Source: Psychromonas sp. MB-3u-54 (GTDB lineage Bacteria > Pseudomonadota > Gammaproteobacteria > Enterobacterales > Psychromonadaceae). Taken from it: a DNA stretch of 64,000 nt. Under the pieces are notes generated by a model. That model was not told the DNA's origin. It saw only the letters and a list, made by a program, of their open reading frames with translations, and made no database searches. Position numbers and translations under genes: made by a program. Each line of letters begins with the position of its first letter. Within the stretch, counting starts at the first letter, position 1. The DNA is taken from the NCBI RefSeq assembly GCF_002836415.1, contig NZ_PJBP01000181.1:1-64000 (forward strand), written 5' to 3'. Positions 18,201-24,696 of the stretch are shown one piece after another.

Positions 18201-19761
18201 CTGTTGACTGCCAATACAGGCCGTCATAACCAAGCTTGCCCTTGGATGGGTAGACTTTAACAGCCTCCCCCTCAAAAAGCAGCAGGTCTGGCAGTCCATC
18301 CCCGGTGACATCAACCATCTGCCGTTGAGGATGATGGAGTTCTGTCGGAGTAGAGGCAAAGCTGTGATACGGCTTCCAGTTACCACCACGAATGGACTCG
18401 TAGTAACCCGAGCGGGACACCGTGGTAACAACCAAATCCAGCTTGCCATCACCTTCCAAATCCATAAGAGCGAGCCCGCCTTCTTGCAGATTACGTTCGA
18501 TGGGAAACGCATGCGGAGCGTTGCTCGCAGCATAGCGGCCATCACCAAGGGGCCGTGAGTAGAGGACGCTATCGGCATCCGTATACAAAATACCTGGCAG
18601 CCCTTCACCATAGAGATCGACGATCTGCTGTGCGCCCTTTTCGAGGAAACCGACGATGCTCGTTCCTGCCTCTGATTTCAATGACTTAAACCCAAGAGCA
18701 TTAACAATGACAGCGCTGGGATCCGCGCACATACCGGATTTTGACCAGTCAAACTGCAAGGGTGGCATTGCTTGGGCTTTGGCTGTGCCATCACAATAGC
18801 CCACCTGCTTGACAGCGTTAAGGAAGGTCAACGCGGACGTGTTCTCTCTGGCAAGATAGTCGAATTCGGTAGCGCTTACTTCAAAGGAATTTCCGCCGTT
18901 CTCGCAGTCAAAACGATGATGCATTGAAATTCGAGTGCAGCGAACGGTGGTGCGAATATTGAAGCCGGATTTGTATGAGGAGAACGGATCCGGACGTGGG
19001 CGATCTGATTCGCTTTCATTATCCTCGTGCAGGCTGCCTAACGTTGCTGGCTTGGAATAAAAAAAGCGAACTTTAAAATGCCATTCATCTTCGGATTGGG
19101 GCTTTGTATCGGGCGAATAATTGCCATATTTAATGCTGCTAATGTGTTTATTGGCGCCGTCTTCCTGATAGGTATAAACAATCTGATTGCCCTTGGCATC
19201 GAAGCTGCGTTCAAGCAACCATTGGTAAATACGTGTTTTTGTTTTGTTATCTGGATCGACGTCGGTGACACGCGCACAGCCGGTCTCCCCGTAAATGCTG
19301 GTGACGTTATCCTTAGTGGTAACACGCCAATGGGTATCGTCATTCTCGTTCTTCACCCAACGTTCGACCCTGGCAAAGAGCCCTTCCGTCCGAGGACGGT
19401 AGGTGAAGACGGAGTACCCTACTGCGTTGTCCTTGGGTATTTTCGGACTGTCCGAAACCAGCAGCAGATCATCCGCATTGGAGATGAGAAAGGTGTCTGT
19501 ATCGTCGTATCTAGGTATCGCTTTTGCTGTCTTGCGGGAAATATTGGGAATGGCAAGGTTGAAACCAATGCCAAAAATGCCGTTGCCGGAACCTGAACTG
19601 TAGTCAATGCTCAGATGCGGTTCAAAGCCTCGGCAGGAAGATGTGGGTATCGGGATAGAGAGACTGGCTGTGCCGGTGAACGCATCTGGCTGAAAAGTCT
19701 CGCCAATACCGCTGATAGCCCCTCCTCCTTTGGGAAGCGATGGCTGGGCAACTTTTATCAT
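12232..19761 (-). CDS. TcB-TcC fusion toxin subunit (SpvB/RHS cocoon with C-terminal effector)
   Basis: One 2509-residue protein combines the Tc cocoon subunits B and C. Residues ~1-330 are an SpvB-type domain (begins MIKVAQPSLPKGGGAISGIG). FG-GAP-like repeats follow at ~430 (DLEGDGKLDLVV), ~484 (DVTGDGLPDLLLF) and ~592 (DIDGSGTTDLVYV), the propeller that docks on TcA in known complexes. TcdB-type middle regions and RHS/YD repeats run to ~2200. The RHS core ends LYYYGARYYAPWLGRW, then MSPDPAGTVDGLNLY. Both aspartates used for self-cleavage in TccC-type proteins appear present. The last ~255 residues are the variable payload, of no family I recognise. It has a hydrophobic segment (AVALTAGVAGKFIPYSGAVIG), a charged helical region and a Ser/His/Gln-rich tail. 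A strong GGGGGGT ribosome site precedes the ATG. B and C are separate genes in the classical Photorhabdus loci. Confidence 0.93.
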   Translation of the reverse strand: MIKVAQPSLPKGGGAISGIGETFQPDAFTGTASLSIPIPTSSCRGFEPHLSIDYSSGSGNGIFGIGFNLAIPNISRKTAKAIPRYDDTDTFLISNADDLLLVSDSPKIPKDNAVGYSVFTYRPRTEGLFARVERWVKNENDDTHWRVTTKDNVTSIYGETGCARVTDVDPDNKTKTRIYQWLLERSFDAKGNQIVYTYQEDGANKHISSIKYGNYSPDTKPQSEDEWHFKVRFFYSKPATLGSLHEDNESESDRPRPDPFSSYKSGFNIRTTVRCTRISMHHRFDCENGGNSFEVSATEFDYLARENTSALTFLNAVKQVGYCDGTAKAQAMPPLQFDWSKSGMCADPSAVIVNALGFKSLKSEAGTSIVGFLEKGAQQIVDLYGEGLPGILYTDADSVLYSRPLGDGRYAASNAPHAFPIERNLQEGGLALMDLEGDGKLDLVVTTVSRSGYYESIRGGNWKPYHSFASTPTELHHPQRQMVDVTGDGLPDLLLFEGEAVKVYPSKGKLGYDGLYWQSTDSRLPVTSHSSKHEAIHFADPFGDGGSHLMRIRNGSVECWPNLGYGRFGPMVAIANAPLFAAEMDASRLFLTDIDGSGTTDLVYVYPDRVDIYRNESGNRFSKPISVTLPQPWDKISQISFADVLGNGTACLVFTSVNIDLSLNHQYYDFTAGTKPHLLTEVDNNMGATTLIHYSPSTKFYLADEQAGTPWITRLPFPVQVVEKIETLDHIGCTRLVASYSYHHGFFDPVEREFRGFGRVERQDAESFDLASQLEPGEAALAEPKDRSHDLPPILTKTWYHTGAYAEAKIISQQYAGEYYKGDDLASPLSDSTLDPQFNEYSERRIEAYRALHGHVLREEVYGLDHQQNPSLKNPELDQHPYTITESNFYVKLLQAKADQNDAVCLVHPRETISYHYERNPADPRVNHALTLQVDEYGNVLKESAISYGRRKDTYEALLLPVDHNKQRLIHMTCTENMFTHAIVDQADVYLAPLPAESCTYELRKAQQETSTNKATVLYSVNDILSFFTQAADGKYDVDYEDLHFDKAKRITAKDTGEGQKYFRRLIEHARILYRKNDLTALLPLGMLESLALPGESYQLAYTDELLEHVFKRKQTDHSGDASLLLGKGAAQGGYISKDGKGWVPSGRIFFDVDADIDEPANSAVDELDSARRHFFLPRKFVDPFAATSNVTYDDYDLLITETRDALDNVVKSDNDYRVLQPRLITDPNGNRTAVAIDALGMVVATAVMGKADQNVGDLLEGFDADPALSDLQAFIKDPQTSVLSLLGNASTRIVYDLTRFQRTGQPPFAATLARETHINDPAGIKMGIDCRIQTTFSYSDGFGREIQKKVRAEAGDAPQRMADVLLPTDDIHPGDLVRQTLDKPVHTSQRWVGTGRTVFNNKGKPVKQYEPFFSSTHLYEQESKMIDAGVTSIVFYDPLERVVATLHPNHSFEKVVFDPWRQESWDVNDTVMLSDPGTDPDVGQYFQLLATADYLPGWYDQRSNGQQGTDEQAAANKAAVHAATPTVTYSDTLGRPILTIADNGKDGKGEEQKYATRVVHDIEGNELELIDANGRIAMRYDYDMLGNCIHEASMDAGERWMLNDVAGKPLYAWDSRGHIFRTEYDPLRRPLRSFVTGADPANPKRKLLTERLIYGEQHPEAVRFNLRGQLYRHLDQAGVVTSEGHDFKGNLLCVSRRIAKDYKQTLDWSAIEKVIQFNASIPLDLFVREGAVTRLLEDDTYTSHTSYDALNRPTKLTAPDNSVIRHHYNAANLLERVEANLHSSKNKDKLVWTSFIKNIDYDAKGQRKRIDYANGASTAYVYDPLTFRLINLYTWRGAVFTDSDSDNKPAIEALDRPSQAKSCALQNLHYSYDPAGNITHIRDDAQQTVYFKNKRVEPNGNYTYDALYRLIEATGREHIGQIGGSPIPHSSNDSPRAGLPQPGDGNAMGVYAEHYEYDAEGNFLKMQHRGSDSAHPGWTRTYDCDETSLIEDGSSGTSRKTSNRLSSTTVGSNIRCEERFAYDAHGNITRMPHLGGANPGPNMHWDYRDQLRQSDLGGGRTVYYVYDASGQRVRQVTESYAGAGKTPVNRKERLYLGGFEIYRTYKNAGETAELERESLHIMDDEQRIALVETRTEGRDKAEKPLIRYQFGNHLGSASLELDESAQIISYEEYTPFGSTSYQAVRSQTDTAKRYRYSGKELDDSTGLYYYGARYYAPWLGRWMSPDPAGTVDGLNLYAFVSGNPIRFNDHTGLGKEDFHRLIELEGDRSTEQLVRGGRKRFPEKVALATRHIRNMTKELALGKSGRVKREFRNAAVALTAGVAGKFIPYSGAVIGLAADAKPSLQDQEKNANFKSMTKHPLQEAAKNPVKLAPGYEFGRALLQGVALASKSKKEINEMAFSEIEQTHSEVEDILENLERAKNKYGPDAEIHIRRGRLKLQKTRRVNRIWAKWDEAWKGYLNAAEEFKKGEESKGNTLLLGSHGISSSSAEPVPTLHHQSTGSGQRSSR

Positions 19762-19979
19762 GTATTACCCCCCATATTCGACAAGATTTTTGGGGGTTCG
19801 TCTTGGTTCAAAACATGCGGACCGCGTTGATTACGCACACGGTTCAGCATTACAAATAATGAATCAGGCATAGCGACCCCATTTAAGCGATACACAACAA
19901 CAAGAATAACAAGATTAGTCATCGCCATTACAACAACGACTGCGAAGTCATACGACCCAAACCTCAAGCCGGAATTCAA
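19758..19979 (-). CDS. Small single-pass membrane ORF coupled to the TcB-TcC gene
   Basis: The frame encodes 73 residues if started at TTG 19979, or 56 from ATG 19928. It contains one strong hydrophobic helix (FAVVVVMAMTNLVILVVVYR) followed by a short polar, proline-containing tail. Its TGA overlaps the ATG of the TcB-TcC gene (ATGA, 19758-19761), the usual arrangement for translational coupling. That overlap is the main reason to believe it is real. Ribosome signals at both possible starts are weak, and I recognise no family. Some Tc loci carry small holin-like membrane proteins thought to aid release, so that role is possible here. It could equally be a short leader or a truncated gene. Confidence 0.45.
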   Translation of the reverse strand: MNSGLRFGSYDFAVVVVMAMTNLVILVVVYRLNGVAMPDSLFVMLNRVRNQRGPHVLNQDEPPKILSNMGGNT

Positions 19980-20745
19980 CGCCTAAAACGTTCAACTCCG
20001 TTTTTTGAAGACACTTAAGCGCAACGGATACTTTGCTGAGCAGTCTCCCCATAATGAGAACAACATGAGAATAATTGAACGATATCGATAGATCACAAGA
20101 GAACCAATCCAGCCTTAACTGCATTTCTATATTTTATGGATAAGGATTGATATTTCACACATTCTACATAACTTTAATGGTCAAATATCCAGCACACCTA
20201 ACTAATTTGACAAATATTTCAACGGAAACACGTGGTTTTTACCGTTATTTATCCTGAAATATGCCCCTGACTTTTGAGTTTAAAAAGTAAGATTAAAAAA
20301 TTGCAGTGGCATGAAGTTCAATATTAATACTATTTGATATATATTTTAAAGACGAAAAGCTTGACCGAGAACGATGATCATTACGAGATAAAGTCTATTT
20401 TAGTTAGTCAGTGCTATTTAACGAAGAATAGTACATAAAAACAGCAGAGTTAAATTTTTCTGTTGTGGAGCAGACTATTCTCGGTCAGGCTCTTAATTGT
20501 AAAAATACCCGTTTTTATTTTTAAACTGACCTTTCGCAAATAATGTGCATTATCAATTAACGTTGTATTTATTCGATGCTTTGCACTCATGGTTAAATGT
20601 TTAGCCCTGTGGGGATACTAGGGATATTTGCCTCCTCTCATTATGATTTATAATACTTTCACTTTTTTTTGCTTCATATCACAAGCCGTATTTGTTAGCC
20701 TGCATTATCAAGCAACTGTAATAAACGGACATAAAAGGAATTATC
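19980..20745. other. AT-rich intergenic region at the right edge of the Tc island
   Basis: This 766-base region between the divergent Tc operon and the yddG-like gene is clearly more AT-rich than the toxin genes. It contains one 138-bp element with terminal inverted repeats (20357-20494). No coding frame was seen. Promoters for both flanking transcripts must lie here but none is clear enough to call. Confidence 0.6.
20357..20494. repeat. 138-bp element with terminal inverted repeats (palindromic repeat family, copy A)
   Basis: The left end AAGCTTGACCGAGAA (20357-20371) is complementary, with few mismatches, to the right end TTCTCGGTCAGGCTCTT (20478-20494). Shorter relatives occur at 41094-41140 and 55535-55583. 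The interior is AT-rich with no open frame. It may be a non-autonomous MITE-like or REP-like element. No clear target-site duplication is visible. Confidence 0.65.
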
Positions 20746-21672
20746 TTGACTAATACACATAAATACACGATTGCAGGGTGCTTAGCCATTCTGATATGGA
20801 GTACAACCGTCGGGCTGGTGCGCAATGTGGCAGAGCAATTAGGTCCTATTGGCGGTGCTGCAATGATCTATTCCGTGAGTGCTTTGTTTCTGTTGATAGT
20901 CCTTGGTGCGCCCCGCTTTAAAGTCTTCTCGTTAAAATACCTGCTGATCGGGGGGGCGCTGTTTGTCAGCTATGAAATTTGCTTATCGCTGGCGTTAGGA
21001 ATGGCTAATAACCGCATTCAAGCGGTCGAAATGGGCGTCATTAATTATTTGTGGCCATCTTTAGTGGTATTGCTTGCGGTGTTTACCAGTAATAAGCCGG
21101 TTGATAAAAGAATTTATCCGGCAATAGCACTGTCGTTTTTCGGGGTGGCTTGGACGGTGAGTGGTGATGGTGGGATTTCTATTAGTCAATTAGCAGGCAA
21201 TATAGCGACCAACCCTTTAAGTTATTCTATGGCGCTCGGTGGTGCTTTTATTTGGGCGTTTTACTGCAATATTACCAAGCGACTGGCGAATGGCAAGAAT
21301 GCAATTACCTGGTTCTTTATCGCCACTGCGGTGGCTTTGTGGATCACCTATTTTATGAGTGATGAACCTGCCATCGCTTTTACAACCGGCGCGGCGATTG
21401 ACTTATTAATAACGGGCGTTGCGATGGGCAGCGGCTATGCATTATGGAATATAGGTATTATTGGCGGAAATATGATGCTGCTGGCAACCTTGTCGTATTT
21501 CACGCCTTTATTATCCACTTTCTTCTCGGCATTGATTTTGGATATTGAACTGACGGCAACATTTTGGCAAGGCGTGGTAATGGTCACTATTGCCTCTTTA
21601 CTTTGCTGGTGGTTTACGCGAGAAAAACCGGCTCCCACAATAGATGTTGCCCAGCCTATCAAGGTTGAATAA
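20746..21672 (+). CDS. yddG: YddG-like aromatic amino acid exporter (DMT superfamily)
   Basis: A 308-residue protein with about ten membrane helices resembles E. coli YddG, an inner-membrane exporter of aromatic amino acids in the EamA/DMT superfamily. Shared segments include ILIWSTTVGLVRNVAEQLGP, GGAAMIYSVSALFLL, FVSYEICLSLALG, EMGVINYLWPSL, NPLSYSMALGGAFIWAFYC and SYFTPLLSTF. The start is a TTG at 20746 preceded by AAAAGGAA at good spacing; no ATG lies nearby in frame. Length matches the family. It stands alone between the Tc island and the mercury operon. Substrate choice is inferred from homology only. Confidence 0.88.
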   Translation: MTNTHKYTIAGCLAILIWSTTVGLVRNVAEQLGPIGGAAMIYSVSALFLLIVLGAPRFKVFSLKYLLIGGALFVSYEICLSLALGMANNRIQAVEMGVINYLWPSLVVLLAVFTSNKPVDKRIYPAIALSFFGVAWTVSGDGGISISQLAGNIATNPLSYSMALGGAFIWAFYCNITKRLANGKNAITWFFIATAVALWITYFMSDEPAIAFTTGAAIDLLITGVAMGSGYALWNIGIIGGNMMLLATLSYFTPLLSTFFSALILDIELTATFWQGVVMVTIASLLCWWFTREKPAPTIDVAQPIKVE

Positions 21673-21716
21673 ATCAGCCTTATCTTAGGCATTGATAGGT
21701 CCTAAGAGTAATCCAC

Positions 21717-21752
21717 ATGCGGCACGCTTAGAAAAAAGTGGGCCGCATTTAA
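21717..21752 (+). terminator. Possible terminator after yddG-like gene
   Basis: ATGCGGC (21717-21723) pairs with GCCGCAT (21742-21748), followed by a short T tract. The tail is weak, so confidence is low. Confidence 0.35.
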
Positions 21753-21916
21753 AATTAATTTGCTCTGCCATAAAAATCCCCACGCCCCCTCTATTGAAAA
21801 ACACCGCAACAGAGAGCAAAATCAACGTTTCTTACCCGCACAAATGAATAGAAAATCAATGGATTTGGTATAACATACCCTAGCGATAATATATTCAATA
21901 AATTTAGTGAGGAAGT

Positions 21917-22324
21917 ATGTCCTTTACCATTGGGAGGTTAGCGCAGCTAGCGAATATAAATATTGAAACCATTCGCTTTTATGAACGCAAAGGTTTATTG
22001 ATACAACCGATAAAACCATTAACGGGTTATCGGCAATACGATGACCAAGCGCTCTGCCGTATTCGATTTGTTAAACGTGCCCAGGAGGTTGGCTTTACCT
22101 TAAGTGAAATACAAAGCTTGCTTGATATTGAATCTAATAACTGCGATAAAGTACAACATTTAGCGATGGAAAAGCTGACTCTAACGCGACAAAAAATAAA
22201 TGACCTGCAACATCTTGAAAAATCACTTCAGCATTTAGTCACACAATGTAAAATAACTCAGAATAAAACTCACTGCCCGATTGTAGACTCTTTCAATAAC
22301 GCTTCTTCGTTAAATAAAAAATAA
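21917..22324 (+). CDS. merR: MerR mercury-responsive regulator
   Basis: A 135-residue MerR-family regulator. An N-terminal winged helix-turn-helix (FTIGRLAQLANINIETIRFY, then ERKGLL and GYRQYDDQAL) precedes a coiled-coil dimerisation helix. The three mercury-binding cysteines of true MerR proteins are present at C76 (SNNCDKV), C111 (VTQCK) and C120 (THCPIV), at the spacing expected for Hg(II) regulators. It lies upstream of merT on the same strand, unlike the divergent merR of Tn21/Tn501. The mer operator lies between merR and merT. The protein bends this operator to activate merTPA when Hg(II) is bound. A 13-bp dyad GGTATAACATACC (21867-21879) near its own promoter region could be a separate control site. 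Confidence 0.92.
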   Translation: MSFTIGRLAQLANINIETIRFYERKGLLIQPIKPLTGYRQYDDQALCRIRFVKRAQEVGFTLSEIQSLLDIESNNCDKVQHLAMEKLTLTRQKINDLQHLEKSLQHLVTQCKITQNKTHCPIVDSFNNASSLNKK

Positions 22325-22344
22325 CCTTCATTTAGCAAACCCCA

Positions 22345-22376
22345 TTGACTCCGTACTTGGGTACGGCATGTATAGT
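22345..22376 (+). promoter_or_regulatory. mer operator/promoter (MerR-type dyad in long spacer)
   Basis: A -35 TTGACT (22345-22350) and a -10 TATAGT (22371-22376) are separated by about 20 bases. The spacer contains the perfect dyad CCGTAC-TTGG-GTACGG (22351-22366). This closely resembles the Tn501/Tn21 merT operator, where an overlong 19-bp spacer is realigned by MerR-Hg. Confidence 0.88.
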
Positions 22377-22406
22377 TAATATATTATACAAGTGGAGAGT
22401 TAAAAA

Positions 22407-22772
22407 ATGAACAAAGTATCAGCACAACAAAAAACCAACGCTTCCATGCCATTATTGTCTGGATTTTTAGCCGCAATTGGCTCTGGTCTGTGTTGTGCAG
22501 GCCCCTTTGTCTTATTATCCCTTGGCCTCGGTGGCGCTTGGGTAAGTAACTTAACACTGCTTGAGCCTTATCGCCCTCTCTTTATCGTTGCCGTTATTAT
22601 CGGTTTTTCTCTCGCTGGCTACCGTATTTACCGCCCTATTAGTCATTGTAAAAAAGGGACTGCTTGTGCTGTTCCTGCAAATCGATTTCGCCAACAGATT
22701 ATATTTTGGTTCGCTGCACTGATAGCGGCTATTTTTGTTACCAGTATTTACTGGCTCCCGCTTGTTTTATAG
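22407..22772 (+). CDS. merT: MerT mercuric ion transporter
   Basis: A 121-residue inner-membrane protein with three likely helices. The vicinal cysteine pair C29-C30 in the first helix (GSGLCCAGPFVLL) and a second pair, C81 and C87 (HCKKGTACAV), on the loop between helices match the Hg(II) relay cysteines of MerT. It receives Hg(II) from periplasmic MerP and passes it to cytoplasmic MerA for reduction. It lies about 30 bases downstream of the mer operator and 27 bases before merP, in an evident merTPA unit. Length matches classical MerT (about 116 residues). Confidence 0.92.
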   Translation: MNKVSAQQKTNASMPLLSGFLAAIGSGLCCAGPFVLLSLGLGGAWVSNLTLLEPYRPLFIVAVIIGFSLAGYRIYRPISHCKKGTACAVPANRFRQQIIFWFAALIAAIFVTSIYWLPLVL

Positions 22773-22799
22773 TTAAAAATTTATAGTTAGGATTTAAAA

Positions 22800-23075
22800 A
22801 TGAAAAAAATATTTATAATATTAAGCCTGTTAATGATGGCAAATATCAGCTTAGCAGCAGAGCAGACAGTATCCCTTAATGTGCCGACAATGACTTGCCC
22901 TGTTTGCCCGTTTACCGTTGAAAAAGCGCTAAAAGGCGTCGATGGGGTAATTTCGGCCGATGTTTCTTTCGTTGGAAAGATGGCAAAAGTCACCTTTGAT
23001 GATCAAAAAATAACAGCAGCAGCATTAACAGCGGCAACTAAAAATGCAGGCTACCCGTCTACGCTGAAAAATTAA
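22800..23075 (+). CDS. merP: MerP periplasmic mercury-binding protein
   Basis: A 91-residue heavy-metal-associated (HMA) protein. A signal peptide (residues ~1-20, KKIFIILSLLMMANISLAA) is followed by the metal site at C33 and C36 (PTMTCPVCPFTVEKAL), in the GMTCxxC position. The rest keeps the ferredoxin-like fold (VDGVISADVSF, AKVTFDD). It scavenges Hg(II) in the periplasm and hands it to MerT. It sits between merT and merA with short gaps, consistent with cotranscription from the mer promoter. Confidence 0.93.
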   Translation: MKKIFIILSLLMMANISLAAEQTVSLNVPTMTCPVCPFTVEKALKGVDGVISADVSFVGKMAKVTFDDQKITAAALTAATKNAGYPSTLKN

Positions 23076-23090
23076 GGAAGGCTTCTGATT

Positions 23091-24527
23091 ATGGCAGAAA
23101 AAAAATGCTGCAATTCCCTTGAAACGGCTTCTGAAAAACAACAGATTGCGATCATCGGCAGTGGTGCAGCGGCTTTTGCTTGTGCAATTAAAGCGGCAGA
23201 AGCCGGCGCTGAAGTCACTATTATTGAAGCAGGAGTCGTCGGCGGGTGTTGTGTCAATGTCGGCTGCATACCTTCTAAGATTATGATAAAAGCAGCGCAA
23301 CTCGCTCAGCAGCAGCGTAAAAATGCTTATCCCGCTATCAAAGATAATCCTCCTGTTATTGACCGTGCTTTATTAAGTTTACAGTTACAAAATCGCGTTG
23401 ATGAGTTACGCGATGCGAAATACGAGAATATTGTAAGAAGTAATGACAATATAAGACTTATTAAAGGCTTTGCCCGTTTTAGCAGTATCAATAGCCTGAA
23501 AATTAAAAAACAAGATGGCTCGTTCGATTCGCTTTACGCTGATAGATTTTTAATCGCAACAGGTTCATCCCCTTATATTCCACCGATTTCTGGCCTGGCA
23601 GACCTGCCTTATTGGACCTCCACCGAAGCTTTATTTGCAACAAGGCTGCCTGAACGTTTATTGGTCATTGGCTCTTCAGTCGTGGCATTAGAACTAGCAC
23701 AAGCCTACCAACGGTTAGGTACACAAGTGACCTTAATTGCAAGGCATACCTTACTATATCGTGAAGATCCTGAGTTAGGGGCCGGATTACGCATTGCATT
23801 GACGGATGAGGGGATGAGCGTATTCGAGAATCAAAAAATTCATTCCGCAGAATATAAAGACAACCTTTTTACGGTGAGTATCAATAATCAATCTTTACAA
23901 GCAGAAAAGCTATTGATTGCGACGGGGAGGCATGCCAATACCCAATCTCTTCATTTATCTCAGGTTGGCATTGAAACAAACAACAGCGGTGAGATTATGG
24001 TTAACGGTAAAATGGAAACCTCACAAACACATATATATGCAGCAGGTGACTGCGCTTCTATGCCGCAGTTTGTTTATGTGGCGGCGGCGGCGGGCACACG
24101 TGCTGCAACAAATATGACAGGTGGAGATGTTTCTCTCGACTTAAATACCATGCCCGCTGTTATCTTCACCGATCCTCAAGTGGCAACCGTTGGTCTTTCT
24201 GAAAATCGAGCAAAGGATCTGGGTATAAAAACCGAAAGCCGCACCCTTGCGCTGGAAAATGTGCCCAGGGCATTGGTGAACTTTGAAACCACTGGCTTTA
24301 TTAAGTTAGTGATAAAGGCCAATACAAGGGTTTTAATTGGAGCACAAATACTTGCTCATGATGGAGGAGAAATAGTACAAACAGCGGTGCTCGCTATCCA
24401 TAATCGAATGACTATTGAAGCATTAGCGGCGCAATTATTTCCCTATCTAACCCTGGTTGAAGGCTTAAAACTATGTGCGCAAACATTTAATAAAGATGTA
24501 GCACAATTGTCCTGTTGCGCAGGCTGA
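23091..24527 (+). CDS. merA: MerA mercury(II) reductase, short form lacking the N-terminal HMA domain
   Basis: A 478-residue flavin disulfide reductase that reduces Hg(II) to volatile Hg(0) with NADPH. It shows the FAD motif IIGSGAAAFA (~residues 21-30), the redox pair C54/C59 (CVNVGCIPSKI), an NAD(P)H-binding segment (LLVIGSSVVALELAQAY), the second FAD motif (IYAAGDCASMPQFVYV) and the C-terminal substrate cysteines C475-C476 (QLSCCAG). The N-terminal MerP-like domain found in many MerA proteins is absent; only MAEKKCCN precedes the core. It begins 15 bases after merP and ends the operon; no lyase (merB) or merC/D/F follows. Confidence 0.94.
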   Translation: MAEKKCCNSLETASEKQQIAIIGSGAAAFACAIKAAEAGAEVTIIEAGVVGGCCVNVGCIPSKIMIKAAQLAQQQRKNAYPAIKDNPPVIDRALLSLQLQNRVDELRDAKYENIVRSNDNIRLIKGFARFSSINSLKIKKQDGSFDSLYADRFLIATGSSPYIPPISGLADLPYWTSTEALFATRLPERLLVIGSSVVALELAQAYQRLGTQVTLIARHTLLYREDPELGAGLRIALTDEGMSVFENQKIHSAEYKDNLFTVSINNQSLQAEKLLIATGRHANTQSLHLSQVGIETNNSGEIMVNGKMETSQTHIYAAGDCASMPQFVYVAAAAGTRAATNMTGGDVSLDLNTMPAVIFTDPQVATVGLSENRAKDLGIKTESRTLALENVPRALVNFETTGFIKLVIKANTRVLIGAQILAHDGGEIVQTAVLAIHNRMTIEALAAQLFPYLTLVEGLKLCAQTFNKDVAQLSCCAG

Positions 24528-24534
24528 AACTTAA

Positions 24535-24690
24535 AAATTGCTGAGCAGAGTGTTATCAATAAAAAACGCAGTAGAGCAAATAAAAAAGCTTTCTTTGTTA
24601 CTGAGGGTCACTCTATAGAATCGACAATAAAAGTGAATAATTGTTTGTAAAACAAACAACTATCCACTGTAAATTACTTACCTTCAACGG
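24535..24690. repeat. Diverged copy of the cold-shock gene leader region
   Basis: Sequence directly after merA, such as AAGCTTTCTTTGTTACTGAG, TATAGAATCGACAATAAAAG and AATTGTTTGTAAAACAAAC, aligns in the same orientation with the upstream leader of the csp gene at about 26780-26942. It looks like the relict leader of a lost csp paralogue. Confidence 0.6.
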
Positions 24691-24696
24691 GTCTGC

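Noticed and set aside
12232-19761. Type VI secretion Rhs effector
   Set aside because: The SpvB N-terminus, TcB middle regions and adjacent TcA define a Tc toxin; no PAAR, VgrG or immunity gene is seen.
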